Source: Spongilla lacustris
Lineage: Eukaryota > Porifera > Demospongiae > Spongillida > Spongillidae
NCBI GenBank assembly: GCA_949361645.1
Contig: OX442431.1
Span: 238,501 to 302,500, forward strand
Direction of reading: 5' to 3'
Length of the DNA: 64,000 nt
In this document: piece by piece, positions 32,201-42,808 of the stretch
Numbering within the stretch: position 1 is the first letter of the stretch
How the letters are laid out: the number at the start of each line of letters is the position of its first letter
Notes under the pieces: generated by a model
The model's database searches: none
What the model was told of the DNA's origin: nothing
What the model saw: only the letters and a program-made list of their open reading frames with translations
Program-made: the position numbers and the translations under genes

Positions 32201-34829
32201 GTGGAGGGAAGAGGGGGTGGAGGGAAGAGGGGGAGAGAAGGGAGTGGAGGGAAGAGGGGGAGAGAAGGGAGTGGAGGGAAGAGGGGGAGAGAAGGGAGTG
32301 GAGGGAAGAGGGGGAGAGAAGGGAGTGGAGGGAAGAGGGGGAGAGAAGGGAGTGGAGGGAAGAGGGGGTGGAGGGAAGAGGGGGTGGAGGGAAGAGGGGG
32401 AGAGAAGGGAGTGGAGGGAAGAGGGGGAGAGAAGGGAGTGGAGGGAAGAGGGGGTGGAGGGAAGAGGGGGAGAGAAGGGAGTGGAGGGAAGAGGGGGAGA
32501 GAAGGGAGTGGAGGGAAGAGGGGGAGAGAAGGGAGTGGAGGGAAGAGGGGGTGGAGGGAAGAGGGGGAGAGAAGGGAGTGGAGGGAAGAGGGGGAGAGAA
32601 GGGAGTGGAGGGAAGAGGGGGTGGAGGGAAGAGGGGGAGAGAAGGGAGTGGAGGGAAGAGGGGGAGAGAAGGGAGTGGAGGGAAGAGGGGGAGAGAAGGG
32701 AGTGGAGGGAAGAGGGGGTGGAGGGAAGAGGGGGAGAGAAGGGAGTGGAGGGAAGAGGGGGAGAGAAGGGAGTGGAGGGAAGAGGGGGAGAGAAGGGAGT
32801 GGAGGGAAGAGGGGGAGAGAAGGGAGTGGAGGGAAGAGGGGGTGGAGGGAAGAGGGGGAGAGAAGGGAGTGGAGGGAAGAGGGGGAGAGAAGGGAGTGGA
32901 GGGAAGAGGGGGAGAGAAGGGAGTGGAGGGAAGAGGGGGAGAGAAGGGAGTGGAGGGAAGAGGGGGAGAGAAGGGAGTGGAGGGAAGAGGGGGAGAGAAG
33001 GGAGTGGAGGGAAGAGGGGGAGAGAAGGGAGTGGAGGGAAGAGGGGGAGAGAAGGGAGTGGAGGGAAGAGGGGGAGAGAAGGGAGTGGAGGGAAGAGGGG
33101 GTGGAGGGAAGAGGGGGAGAGAAGGGAGTGGAGGGAAGAGGGGGAGAGAAGGGAGTGGAGGGAAGAGGGGGTGGAGGGAAGAGGGGGAGAGAAGGGAGTG
33201 GAGGGAAGAGGGGGAGAGAAGGGAGTGGAGGGAAGAGGGGGAGAGAAGGGAGTGGAGGGAAGAGGGGGTGGAGGGAAGAGGGGGTGGAGGGAAGAGGGGG
33301 AGAGAAGGGAGTGGAGGGAAGAGGGGGAGAGAAGGGAGTGGAGGGAAGAGGGGGTGGAGGGAAGAGGGGGAGAGAAGGGAGTGGAGGGAAGAGGGGGAGA
33401 GAAGGGAGTGGAGGGAAGAGGGGGAGAGAAGGGAGTGGAGGGAAGAGGGGGAGAGAAGGGAGTGGAGGGAAGAGGGGGTGGAGGGAAGAGGGGGAGAGAA
33501 GGGAGTGGAGGGAAGAGGGGGAGAGAAGGGAGTGGAGGGAAGAGGGGGAGAGAAGGGAGTGGAGGGAAAAGGGGGAGAGAAGGGAGTGGAGGGAAGAGGG
33601 GGAGAGAAGGGAGTAGAGAGAACAGGGAAGGGAGAGAGAGGAGTGGAAAAGGACATTAGCACTGAAATATAAGAATCCTGTTATTGCCCACCTGGCATTC
33701 CGCAGCACCCGAGTAAATACAGTCTTTCTGTCATGGTTAATTTCTGAGATGGTTCTTGTCCCATCAGCTAGTATGTACAAGTGTATGTGTAAGTGTGTAT
33801 AAGTGCGTGTACTGTTGTGGGACATTTAACCTTATGTGAGGGGTCCTTACCTGACACCTTGAACATAAAGGACAGGTTCCCTCTCACCCATGAGAGACGC
33901 TCAAACCCTATGAGTGTTGTGTCCACCCTTACACTGGTGCCTTTGGGAGACAGAGATGGGGAGTGGGTGTGTCCATTACCCAGTCCCCTCCTCCGCGCTA
34001 ACCTTTCTTCCAGATCCTGTAAGTATCACTGGGACACATTCGTGACACCAGTGGCACTGAATTGAAAACCTACGTTTACAAATGCAATCTCCCATTTTAA
34101 ATATGGCAAATGGGAACATAACATGTTTGTACATGTCTAGTATATGTGTGTGTGTGTGCTGTATGCAAATATTGTACAGTGTTACACATATGTTCTATGT
34201 ACATCAAACCATATATTTTGTGCAGTATAGAGTCTACAACACAAAAAAATCCCCTTTCTCCCTCCTCTTATCACCTCCTTCCATCTTCTCCTCCCTCCAC
34301 CACCACCTTCCAACTCACCCCATGAGCTGAACTTCCAGGACATCTCAGTATAGAAGTCTGGTGTGCTCTCAAGCTTGGCTAACATCACAGGGATCTCGTC
34401 ACTGTTAGCAGCGGCCAGCTGGTTGTCTCTGTATTGTAGTATCAAGCCCACCAGTTCCGAGCTACCTGTGCAGATAGCCTCCTGGAAAACTGGAGGTCAG
34501 CGGTGAGGGCCGATAAGACCAACAAAGCCGTCAGGTGCCATACCGTTCCAATGATGCCTGTTAACAGCCAGAGTATTCGCGCCATAGTTTAAGAGCACCT
34601 GCACGCACTTCACGTGCTTCAAGGTCACTGCTAGATGGAGGGGAGTGCGCCCCCGTGGGTCCACCTTTTCGCGGTCGTGCTGGAGTCGGGGAGGAGTGTG
34701 GTATCAAGTTACACACTGCGCTCCTCCTACCTGCTGGCTTTTTAGAGCGCTATTTAGAGCAACTGAGTCATCCCTCCAAACAAGGATGTGCAGTGGCCAC
34801 TGCGTACCGATATCTCTTGGAACGCTCAT
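29204..34829 (-). CDS. ANKRD13: ANKRD13-family ubiquitin-binding ankyrin protein
   Basis: Spliced gene. The first exon starts at 34829 and encodes MSVPRDIGTQWPLHILVWRD, matching the family's N-terminus. Ankyrin repeats follow (34500-34680: VDPRGRTPLHLAVTLKHVKC, then VQVLLNYGAN). Then come the conserved GPCR-chaperone-type region (SSWG near 34325; GTSVRVDTTLIGFERLSWVR near 33900; TKTRMEHVPEARRP near 31200; LTMEEYFQEPADA near 30950), PTEIPLFRVMTATVTFQNAN near 30400, and ubiquitin-interacting motifs (DEQLQLAIRQSLLDQ; VHRAIRASLQQ; SDLEVALALSREQ; ELQKVLQLSLMDK-stop at 29204). Family members bind K63-linked ubiquitin on endocytosed receptors at membranes. The start lies 161 bp from the divergent SARM1 start. 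One intron carries a 1.9-kb minisatellite. Exact exon ends are not all resolved. Confidence 0.9.
29440..29830. repeat. CACCCACACATCCAGG-type and ACTGTACCCCATACCC-type minisatellites
   Basis: Two neighbouring simple arrays lie within an intron of ANKRD13. One has about 15-bp and the other about 33-bp periodicity. Confidence 0.8.
31730..33640. repeat. 1.9-kb purine minisatellite in an ANKRD13 intron
   Basis: Units of ggagagaagggagtggaggg plus aagaggg (27 bp), alternating with a short tggagggaagaggggg form. Strongly purine on the plus strand. Giant Glu/Gly/Arg or Ser/Pro/Leu ORFs on both strands result from the pattern. Confidence 0.97.
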
Positions 34830-34990
34830 TTGACGAAACTTCTAAATAACTGAAATACGGTATATATCAACCCCCAAACGTAACATGCAATGAAATGTTT
34901 AGTAGGAAACACCTAATCAAAACCGGATCATTTATAGGCGGCTGGCCTAGATGGAATGTATACACCTAATCAAAACCGGATCAGGCCTAG
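34830..34990. promoter_or_regulatory. Shared divergent promoter region, ANKRD13 / SARM1
   Basis: 161 bp separate the two start codons. It includes a duplicated acacctaatcaaaaccggat block (34909-34928 and 34964-34983) and a duplicated ggcctagatgga (34946 and 34985), which could be binding sites for one factor. No TATA box is obvious. Confidence 0.6.
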
Positions 34991-37111
34991 ATGGAGGCAG
35001 GACTGCCACCTTGGATCGAAAAGAACACATGTAGCAATATATGTACGCTGAATTACGATTCCCTAGCTTCAGCTGTTAACGATTGTGCTAAAAAGCTTGC
35101 CTCGGGCTGTGCAGATGAACAGCGGCAGGGAGCTGACCATCTGTATCAACTAATCATGTGTGTGTGGTCGCTGGAAACCCAGCTGGCCTGCAAGGCTGCA
35201 GACCTAGCCTGTGACCTTATCAGGGACAACGGAGGCCTTGGTAACTTGCTGCAGTTGTACTGTGCTGCCGTTGATAAGGACATGAAGCTGAGTCTAAGCA
35301 ATTCCCTGGAACAGATCATGGTAGGAAAAAACAGGACCTTCATTGCTAACAGCGAACTATTCGAAAAGGTAGTGACTGTAGCGTCGAGTACTGATAACAT
35401 AGAACTTGTGAGATGTGGGACGGGCATATTGGAGAACCTGTTTAAGGAGTCGGGAGGCACGTGCCAACGGTTAGTGGCCTGTGGCGGCCTCGCGACGATT
35501 GTTAACGCTTGTCGTTCAAGTTGCACCGTCGTGCTGCAGCACTGCGCTGCGGCATTGGTCAATTGTGCTATGTACGGAGGGCCTAAATGTCAGCAGCGCA
35601 TGATGCAGCTTAACGCAGATCACTGGCTATTTCCGCTAGCGTTCTCTAATGACAGCGCGGTTCGATACTACGCCATACTTGCCATGTGCTTCCTCGCGGC
35701 AAACAAGGACCTCTCTTCTCTCATAGCTCGCAGCGGTACATTGGATCTTGTATTGCCGTTCCTACAAGCACACAACCACGAAGATTTCGCCCGCACCTGC
35801 CCAAACCACGTCCACGGGCGGTCCGCCAGTTGGCTGCGTATGCTGCTGCCTCTGCTCACGTGTGACAGTGAGGAGGCTCAGTCTATGGCAGCTTTCCACT
35901 TTGCAATGGAGGCTGGAATTAAAAAGAAACAGCAGAGACTGCAGGTGAGGAAAGGGTTAAGTGTTTTCATGGTTTGTGGGGATCGAACAAGTATTTTGAC
36001 TATATATATGTTGCTTATATAGATACTCCACGATATCGAAGCTATTCCTCCTCTATGCACTGCAGCAAAAAATGGCTCATATCTGACTAGTCATTTTGCT
36101 TGCCAAGCACTTGAGACAATAAATGTGCCACCTCCCTGCTACCAATGTTGGGATGTCCTTAACTGGTCACCAATCCACATCGGTGAATGGTTGAGAGATT
36201 TGGGTCTGGGTGACTTAGCCCACAAGTTCTCTGAGAACTACGTCACAGGTGATATTCTAGTTGATGCCTCCCTTGAGGACCTCACAGAATCCTATGGAAT
36301 TGGTATTCAGAACAAGCTTAAGGCCAAGTGGCTTCTTAAGCAGATCCATGCCTTGCGTCTAAAGGCTGACCCCTCCCATGGTGATACAGAGTCAATTTGC
36401 AGATGGCTAGTTCAAACCCATCGGCAGCTAGCTGTGTACAAGGTTGATTTTGTGCGAGAAGGGGTGACCCAAAGCACTCTCTGTCACCTGACCGATGACA
36501 TCCTGATTGAGATTGGTGTCTCCAAAAGATTGGACAGAATGAGGATACTGAGGGGGATGGAGCAGATGGGGTCTGCTGCTCCTTCAGTGGTGCAGGGGGT
36601 GTCCCAGGCAGCCAAGAAAAGGTACGATGTTTTCATCAGCTACAGAAGGTCAACAGGGTCTCAGCTAGCCAGCCTTCTCAAGGTACACCTGCAGCTGAGA
36701 GGGCTAAGTGTGTTTCTGGACGTAACAGAACTGGGAAGTGGCGAGTTTGATAACAACATTCTGTTGAACATCGCTGATTCTTCTAACTTTGTGCTCATCC
36801 TGACCCCCAATAGTCTGGACAGGTGTGTGGGGGATGCACTGATACAGGACTGGGTGCACAGGGAACTAAGGTGTGCGCTCCAGAGCGGTGTGCCTGTTAT
36901 ACCGGTAACCAGCAACTTTGAGTGGCCCACCAAGAAGGATCAGTTTCCAGATGACATTCAGAGGTTGATGAAAATGAATGCTGTCAACTGGGTCCATGAG
37001 TATCAAGATGCAAGTCTGGAAAAACTGATCTGCTTCCTATACCTCCCTGAGCTAAAGCAGATTACATCATCAACATCAAATCTGACATCACCATCCAAAG
37101 CCAAACACTAA
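34991..37111 (+). CDS. SARM1: SARM1-like NAD+ hydrolase (ARM-SAM-SAM-TIR)
   Basis: Two exons, 34991-35944 and 36023-37111, give 680 residues. The 78-bp intron is in phase 0. Residues 1 to about 360 are an Armadillo-type helical region, with two SAM domains next (about 365-430 and 435-500; IHIGEWLRDLGLGDLAHKF marks the first). The TIR domain (about 515-660) carries YDVFISYRRSTGSQLASLLK and the sequence DWVHRE, whose Glu (codon 36863-36865, residue 599) matches the catalytic Glu of human SARM1. The family cleaves NAD+ when the ARM-mediated block is relieved, driving axon degeneration in animals with nerves and immune or stress responses elsewhere. No mitochondrial presequence is evident at the N-terminus. 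Length is close to the usual 700 residues. Confidence 0.95.
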
Positions 37112-37404
37112 CATGCTCTGAAATTTTGTGCCATATTTATTGTTTTTTAAAATCTGTTACTATTTATAGAATCAAAAGAAATGGGAATGCTGTAAAAGTG
37201 CCAAACTGATATAATTTTTAAAAAAATTATAATATATACATATCCTATCTTTACAAAGCCACACAAACAGTAGGTAATGACGTGATATAGTGTTGATAGC
37301 ATGTGTGTGATTTGCCTACAAACATGTAAGTTCAGAGCATAGTCGTTTGAGTTGAAATATTTACCAGTTCCAATGCTGAAAACAAAGTCTAATGATTATC
37401 ACTC

Positions 37405-39443
37405 TCACACGTGATCCTGTTTGGCATTGAGCTGTGCTTGCAGCAGTGCCATCATTCGGCGCATCTCTTCCAGCTGTTAGCGTGTGTGTGGGGCGGGAGG
37501 AGAGAGGAGAGGTCATCCTTCCCCAAGTGGGTACACACTCAACAGCAATACCTCCATGTCCTTCTTTCGTAGAACATCACCACCTCCTCCAGTATTCACA
37601 ACAACCCCCATGTCCGGGCCTTCACTACCAGCCATGCTGTGAGGCATAGTTCCACACATTCATCACACAAGCACTCCACATTCATCACACAATGTATGCC
37701 CTTACATAGGCGATGATGCCAACAGCTTTGATTTGCGGAAGTTCTCGTAGTGGACATCTTGGGTGTAATCTTTGAGGTCTTGCATGTGGGTGCTAAACAG
37801 ATTAGAACATGGGGTAAGGTGCTCATGTGGGTGCTAAGCAGATTAGAACATGGGGTAGGGTGCTCATGTGGGTGCTAAGCAGAAGAGAACATGGGGTAGG
37901 GTGCTCATGTGGGTGCTAAGCAGAAGAGAACATGGGGTAGGGTGCTCATGTGGGTGCTAAGCAGATTAGAACATGGGGTAAACAGAAGACAACATGGAAG
38001 GGGGGGGGGGGGGGTAAAGGTGTAAACACTACACACGCCATGACGCCTAGTTGTGCCCTAGCCACAAGAATGCACAAAATGGTATCCAATTACATACCGA
38101 ATGAGCATGTTACGAAGCTTCACAAAGTCACAGTGGCCTTGGTTCTCAACTAAGGGACAGCCCAGTGCACATCAAAATTGGACTACAGTGTTGCCATCTT
38201 ACCTTCAACCACACCCCATGGATAGAGACGCCCCCTCACACGCTTTCCATTCACCTCAAATACATTGTTGCTACCAATAACAGCAAAAGGTATTGCATCC
38301 TAACAGGTGTGGGAACTCCAGGTAAAGCCCCTCCCATTTGTTATAATCCTTCACCCTTAGCTCCTTAATCTCGTCACTGTCCTCTTCTTCATCAATCTGA
38401 CCAGTGTATATGTGAATGCCATTCTCCATAATCTCAGACAAGATCTGTTTAGATGACAAAACAAATATTTTTGGCACATAGAGCACTTTACACACATACC
38501 CTGGTTTTGAGTGTTCGCACTTCTGTTGGTGTCAAAGTATCAGCCTTGGCTATCACAGGTACAATATTCACAAGGTGGTGCAGCTGTTTCATAAATGCAA
38601 TATCAAGAGGTTTTAGCCTAGAGAGAGGGTTAGGGTGGGAAAAGAAACGTTATTGGCTGCCAATAGGGAAATGTTACACTCACCCGTGGCCACAAGGATT
38701 GACAAAGTACAAACAGCAATGCACTCTGTGGTCTTCAATATTCCTACGATTCAGCCCTGATTCATCACGCAGATACTGGTCATACTTCTCATTGATGTAG
38801 TCAATTATGGGTTGCCAGCTGCTGTGACAACACATTTATACCAGACCCCCACAGCTCGCTCCAAGTGCTGACCTCTGATCATTGTCCACAGCATCTCCGA
38901 ATCCCGGCGTGTCCACCACGGTCAAACGCAATTTCACTCCCTTCTCCTCGATGTCGACAGTCGTGGCTTCAATGTTCACCGTCTGTTTGATACGTTCTGG
39001 TGCAAGGCGGGCAACGTGGGCGGAAACAACACATCGGAGATAAATAAATAAATCCTTTAACGCCCAGTTTTAATGCTCTAACCTCTTCCTTTCCTCCACA
39101 TACGCATCACTCCCGTCCCTCACCCAATAAATGTTACTACATGTACATGCAGTACTGCGTGTGTGCGCATATACCTCCAGCTGGTAAGATATCCTTGTTC
39201 GAAAAAAAGTTGGTGAGAAACAAGGATTGAAGAAGAGTGGACTTTCCCAAGCCGGATTCGCCTAAAGAGGATAGTCTCTAAAACGTCACAGTAACTTATA
39301 GCCATTCCAACTGGTCACTCCGCAACGCCCAGACGAAATGTGCACTTACCAACCACCATCAAAGTAAACTCGAATCCCCTTTTAACGGACTTGCGATGAG
39401 CTAAAAACGGGAGGTTGTGGAATCCAAGCTGTGAGGTGTCCAT
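37405..39443 (-). CDS. Septin GTPase
   Basis: Spliced minus-strand gene. The start at 39443 gives [20 protein letters not shown], then the P-loop [15 protein letters not shown] (39170-39258, split by an intron inside the motif). Next are the switch/G3 region [13 protein letters not shown] (38880s), septin-specific [20 protein letters not shown] (38800s), the G4 motif AKADTLT (38540s) and the septin unique element ([20 protein letters not shown] near 38250, then [20 protein letters not shown]). A short C-terminal coiled coil ([15 protein letters not shown]) ends at TGA 37405-37407. Septins polymerise into filaments at the cortex, cytokinetic furrow and cilium base. Resembles the SEPT2 class, but the subgroup is not proven. 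It faces MED19 head to head. Confidence 0.93.
37800..37980. repeat. 41-bp minisatellite in a septin intron
   Basis: Four or five copies of gtgggtgctaagcagattag plus aacatggggtagggtgctcat. Confidence 0.9.
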
Positions 39444-39607
39444 GGCTCTCCCTTAAAAGTGTAGGATTGCCAAGTTACCGCAAATGTGTGAAATATCAAA
39501 CGTCCCTTTCTTTGAATTAGAACGACCTATTAAGCCATGAGCTGTTGTGAAAAGGTGTAGTGAAAACGGGAGTGGACTTGAGTGATTGAGACCCGAGTCC
39601 AGCGGGC
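39444..39607. promoter_or_regulatory. Shared divergent promoter region, septin / MED19
   Basis: 164 bp lie between the two start codons. No TATA box seen. A short bidirectional promoter is inferred from the layout. Confidence 0.5.
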
Positions 39608-40855
39608 ATGGCGATGCAGTCTTCTCTGTACATGTCGGGGATTAGGGGTATTGTTGATCCGTCGGACCCTCTTATGCACAGCTTATCGAACGCACCGTCA
39701 AGCGTCTATTCCACCAAGCCAGAGCCGTTACCCGCTAGTCACCTTTACCTATGCAATAGGAGAAAAGGTACGTTTATACTCTACCGTGCGTCTGTGTAAT
39801 TGTTCTGTTGGAAAGACGTTCAGTTCAGTGAGGGCGGCAACAGGAAACAAAAGCCGTCAATGGAGGTCTTACAACAGTCCTACAAAGCTCTCAACTCTCG
39901 GAAGCTTAAAGAAACGCTTAGCTCTTTTCTTCCTGATATTCCAGGTACCACACACACACGCACACACACACACACACCATTCAAATTTGCAAGGTCATCC
40001 ATTACATCTCCACCTAGGCGACTTTGATTCGGTGGATATGCCTGACACCACGTATGTTATATCCCCATCAATGGGGAACAAGCATATTTCATCATCTTGC
40101 CTGACACACAGGCTCCGTGGGCTCATAGACCACCCTCCAGTGGGAGGGGCAGACTTTCTCCCTCTAAATGGACAGGCACTGCTTGGGTTCAGACTGGTTC
40201 CTGGGTCCCTCCCTGAGCAGTATCGGATGGACCCCACCCTTCCCTCCTCTGTGGCGAAGCATCACCACAAGAAGAAGAAGAGACACAAGCACAAGACCAT
40301 TGACAAAACGGACAATGGAGCATCAGACCAGGCACCTGCTTCTGTCAACACCCAGGCTGCTCCAGATGCCTTTCTGTTTATTCACCCCGACATGTCCCCC
40401 AACCCTCCTCTTCATACCCCCTCTCACGGGAGCCATTTACCAGTATCAACTGCCCTCCCTTCTGCAGTACCCTCCAAGGTGCCCCACCCCTACAATGTGG
40501 GAGTTCCCCCAGCAGGTGGGTGTGGCAGGTGTAGTAGCACAGTAATGTACAGTCATCTGTTTGCAGCAGGCACAGTGATCACTACGCCTGCACCTGGAGA
40601 TGTGGCGGTGAAGAAACGGAAGGTAGTTTGTGGACGTGTGTCCACATCATCTTCATGATTCATGCCCTTCTCCCTCAGAAAAAACATGAAAATGGAGATG
40701 GTCAACCGAAGAAGAAGAAGAAAAGGGACAAAGACAAGAAGAGGAAGAAAGAGAAACACCATAGTCAAGATCCGCCTCTTGTTCAGGCCTCACCACTTCC
40801 TGTCCCCGCCCCTTCTGCACACACTCACACCTCTTTTCCACACCAACCAATGTAA
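39608..40855 (+). CDS. MED19: Mediator complex subunit 19
   Basis: Spliced plus-strand gene. The start at 39608 (MAMQSSLYMSG) is a reasonable but unproven choice. Diagnostic MED19 blocks are SYKALNSRKLKETLSSFLPDIPG (39880-39945), SVDMPDTT joined to LRGLIDHPPVGGADFLPLNG, and LLGFRLVPGSLPEQYRMDP (40100-40240). Lysine/histidine-rich tails follow (KHHHKKKKRHKHK, then KKHENGDGQPKKKKKRDKDK) and the stop is at 40855. MED19 sits in the head module of Mediator and links transcription factors to RNA polymerase II in the nucleus. The linker between the two basic tails is longer than in the human protein. Its 3' end lies about 180 bp from the end of ESS2. Confidence 0.9.
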
Positions 40856-41034
40856 AAAAAATCACCTCAATACTTGTTAGAAGCCCTTGTGTTGTGGATG
40901 CATTGTGTCAAGGACAGTGTGTGTGTACAGAATTTAACACATTTTTATTACCCAAATTGCATGCACACATACATGAATGACTAAAGCCTGTTGAAACAAC
41001 ATAAGAGGTTAGATAGCATATTGTGAATGCATCT

Positions 41035-42660
41035 CTACCTCTTCTTCAGGTTCAAGAGGTTGTCAGTCAAAGACATAGATGATAGTGAAGGGCTGTTTGA
41101 CCCTGCTGGGGCCAGGCTTGGTGTGGCAGCCCTTGGGGCAGCCTGTGGTGTGCTACTGAGGGTGGCAAGTTTTGGAGTGTAGCTCGCTCTAAGCGCTCTG
41201 TCAGCCAAACGAAAGCTGCCCGGGGTGCTTGCCCTGGATACGAGCTTCCTTGCCGCAGGTGACAGCAATCTGAGCCTCTCAAGGGACCCTGGGGTGCCCA
41301 GTCTTTGCTGCAGAGATGGGCTGGATGGGAGGCTGCATCAAACCCATTGCAAGAGACACACAAAATGGGAGTATTACCTTGATGCAAGACGTTGCGCTGC
41401 CTTCTTCCGTTCTCTGTTGGCTGTGTTCACTTTTTCTGCCAACTGGAGAGCTATCTCTTCCCTTCGTGTGGTCTTGGGCAGCTTGAAGGTGGGCCCAACA
41501 CCAGGTGTGAGATCTCCCACGTCAATTCGAAATGGCGTCCCTTCCACTACACCCCACGTCATCAGGGGTGAAGCATCCACACCTGAAATGAACATTACCT
41601 ACAGTCAGCTCCTCCCTGCACCACAAGGAGAGACCCCCAACCTTACCAGGGTGGATCTGTGGTGTGGCAACAAATCCATAGCCATTCACCGAAGGGGACT
41701 CCCCTTCGCCCAACGCCCTCCCATCCACACCGATCTTCTCCTTGGACAGCTCAGGTCTGCTGGCTTCATTACTGCCACTTAAAGCAGCCTGTAAGTTCCG
41801 TTTGAATACATGGGACAGTCTTGTGTTGCTATGTTCTATACTCCTTGCATTATTCTTTCTATCTGCCTCCTCTTGCGCCGTTTCTGGTGCACCCTCAGGA
41901 ACATACATGAAGGAGTTCTTGGGAGTGTAGGTCCAGGTCTTGATAACGCCATGTTGCTGAGAAGACTGGCCCTCGCTTCCATCTGTGATGGCTAGCGTTT
42001 CTTGAGGCCCCTCTATAGCTTTCCTAGCCACCTGCTCTTGTTCATAGAGCCAAGCATACTTCTTCTGGTGGCGGGCTTTAGCTTGTTCCATTAGTTCTTC
42101 AAATGATGCGTCATCTTCACTCTGAAACTGTGATAAAAATTTGTCGAGGGTTGTATTTTCCGGCTTTTGCTTCTTCGACTCTGGTTCCGCGTTTTCAACG
42201 TCTACCTGAGCGACTCCTGGAGCATTTCTGGTAGCCAAAGGCGTTTCAAATGTAGACGGGGTTGCTGTGACAGGGAAAAGGTGGCTGAAAATGTCATATA
42301 CACTCTTTGCATCGTTAGTTGCCCTAACCTTGAACCGGTGTTTTGAGAGCCGTTCCGAAGCGCTCTGAAATTTCTCGTAACTTCTGTTGGTCATTAGTCT
42401 CGGTAGCTTCGATATACTCCAGTTGTGCCTCCATTTTAGGCACATCTGGAAAGAAGTCCCTACGAATGATTTGTGTGAGTGCCTTTGGAAACAAATAAAG
42501 ATTTATTGTATAGGTCTAGTTAAAGTTTTTGACTCACATCAGTAAAACGGTCCTCTTCCAGTGCCTTCTTGACAGGCCTCTTTCTGACATTCCGAGGTTC
42601 TATAACAACGGCTACGCCACCAGGCTGGACTTTCTCCACTAATTCTTGTGTACTCGTCAT
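41035..42660 (-). CDS. ESS2: ESS2 (DGCR14) splicing factor
   Basis: Starts at 42660 (MTSTQELVEKV) and ends at 41035. Characteristic stretches in order: TQIIRRDFFPDVPKMEAQLE (42440-42480), TATPSTFETPLATRNAP, LDKFLSQFQSEDDASFEELM, KTWTYTPKNSFMYVPEG, GYGFVATP, MTWGVVEGTPFRID, LTPGVGPTFKLPKTTRRE, LRASYTP and the C-terminal SLTDNLLNLKKR. Several short introns divide it. ESS2 is a nuclear protein found with the catalytic spliceosome (C complex) and affects splice-site choice. Predicted length is near the usual 470 residues. It shares a short divergent promoter with DNAAF11. Confidence 0.93.
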
Positions 42661-42808
42661 GTCTGGGTTCATTGATTGGAAACTGGGCACCCAGCAATTG
42701 TTTAACCCGTGGCACGTACTATGGTTTGCGTTGCTAAGTGATGACCTGCAGAAGTACGCGTATATGCTAACGCGCGTATCCACATACAATCCTACCCACT
42801 AATTCTAG

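Noticed and set aside
31369..33825. 818-codon Pro/Ser/Leu ORF and plus-strand Glu/Gly ORFs
   Set aside because: Product of the 27-bp purine minisatellite inside an ANKRD13 intron.
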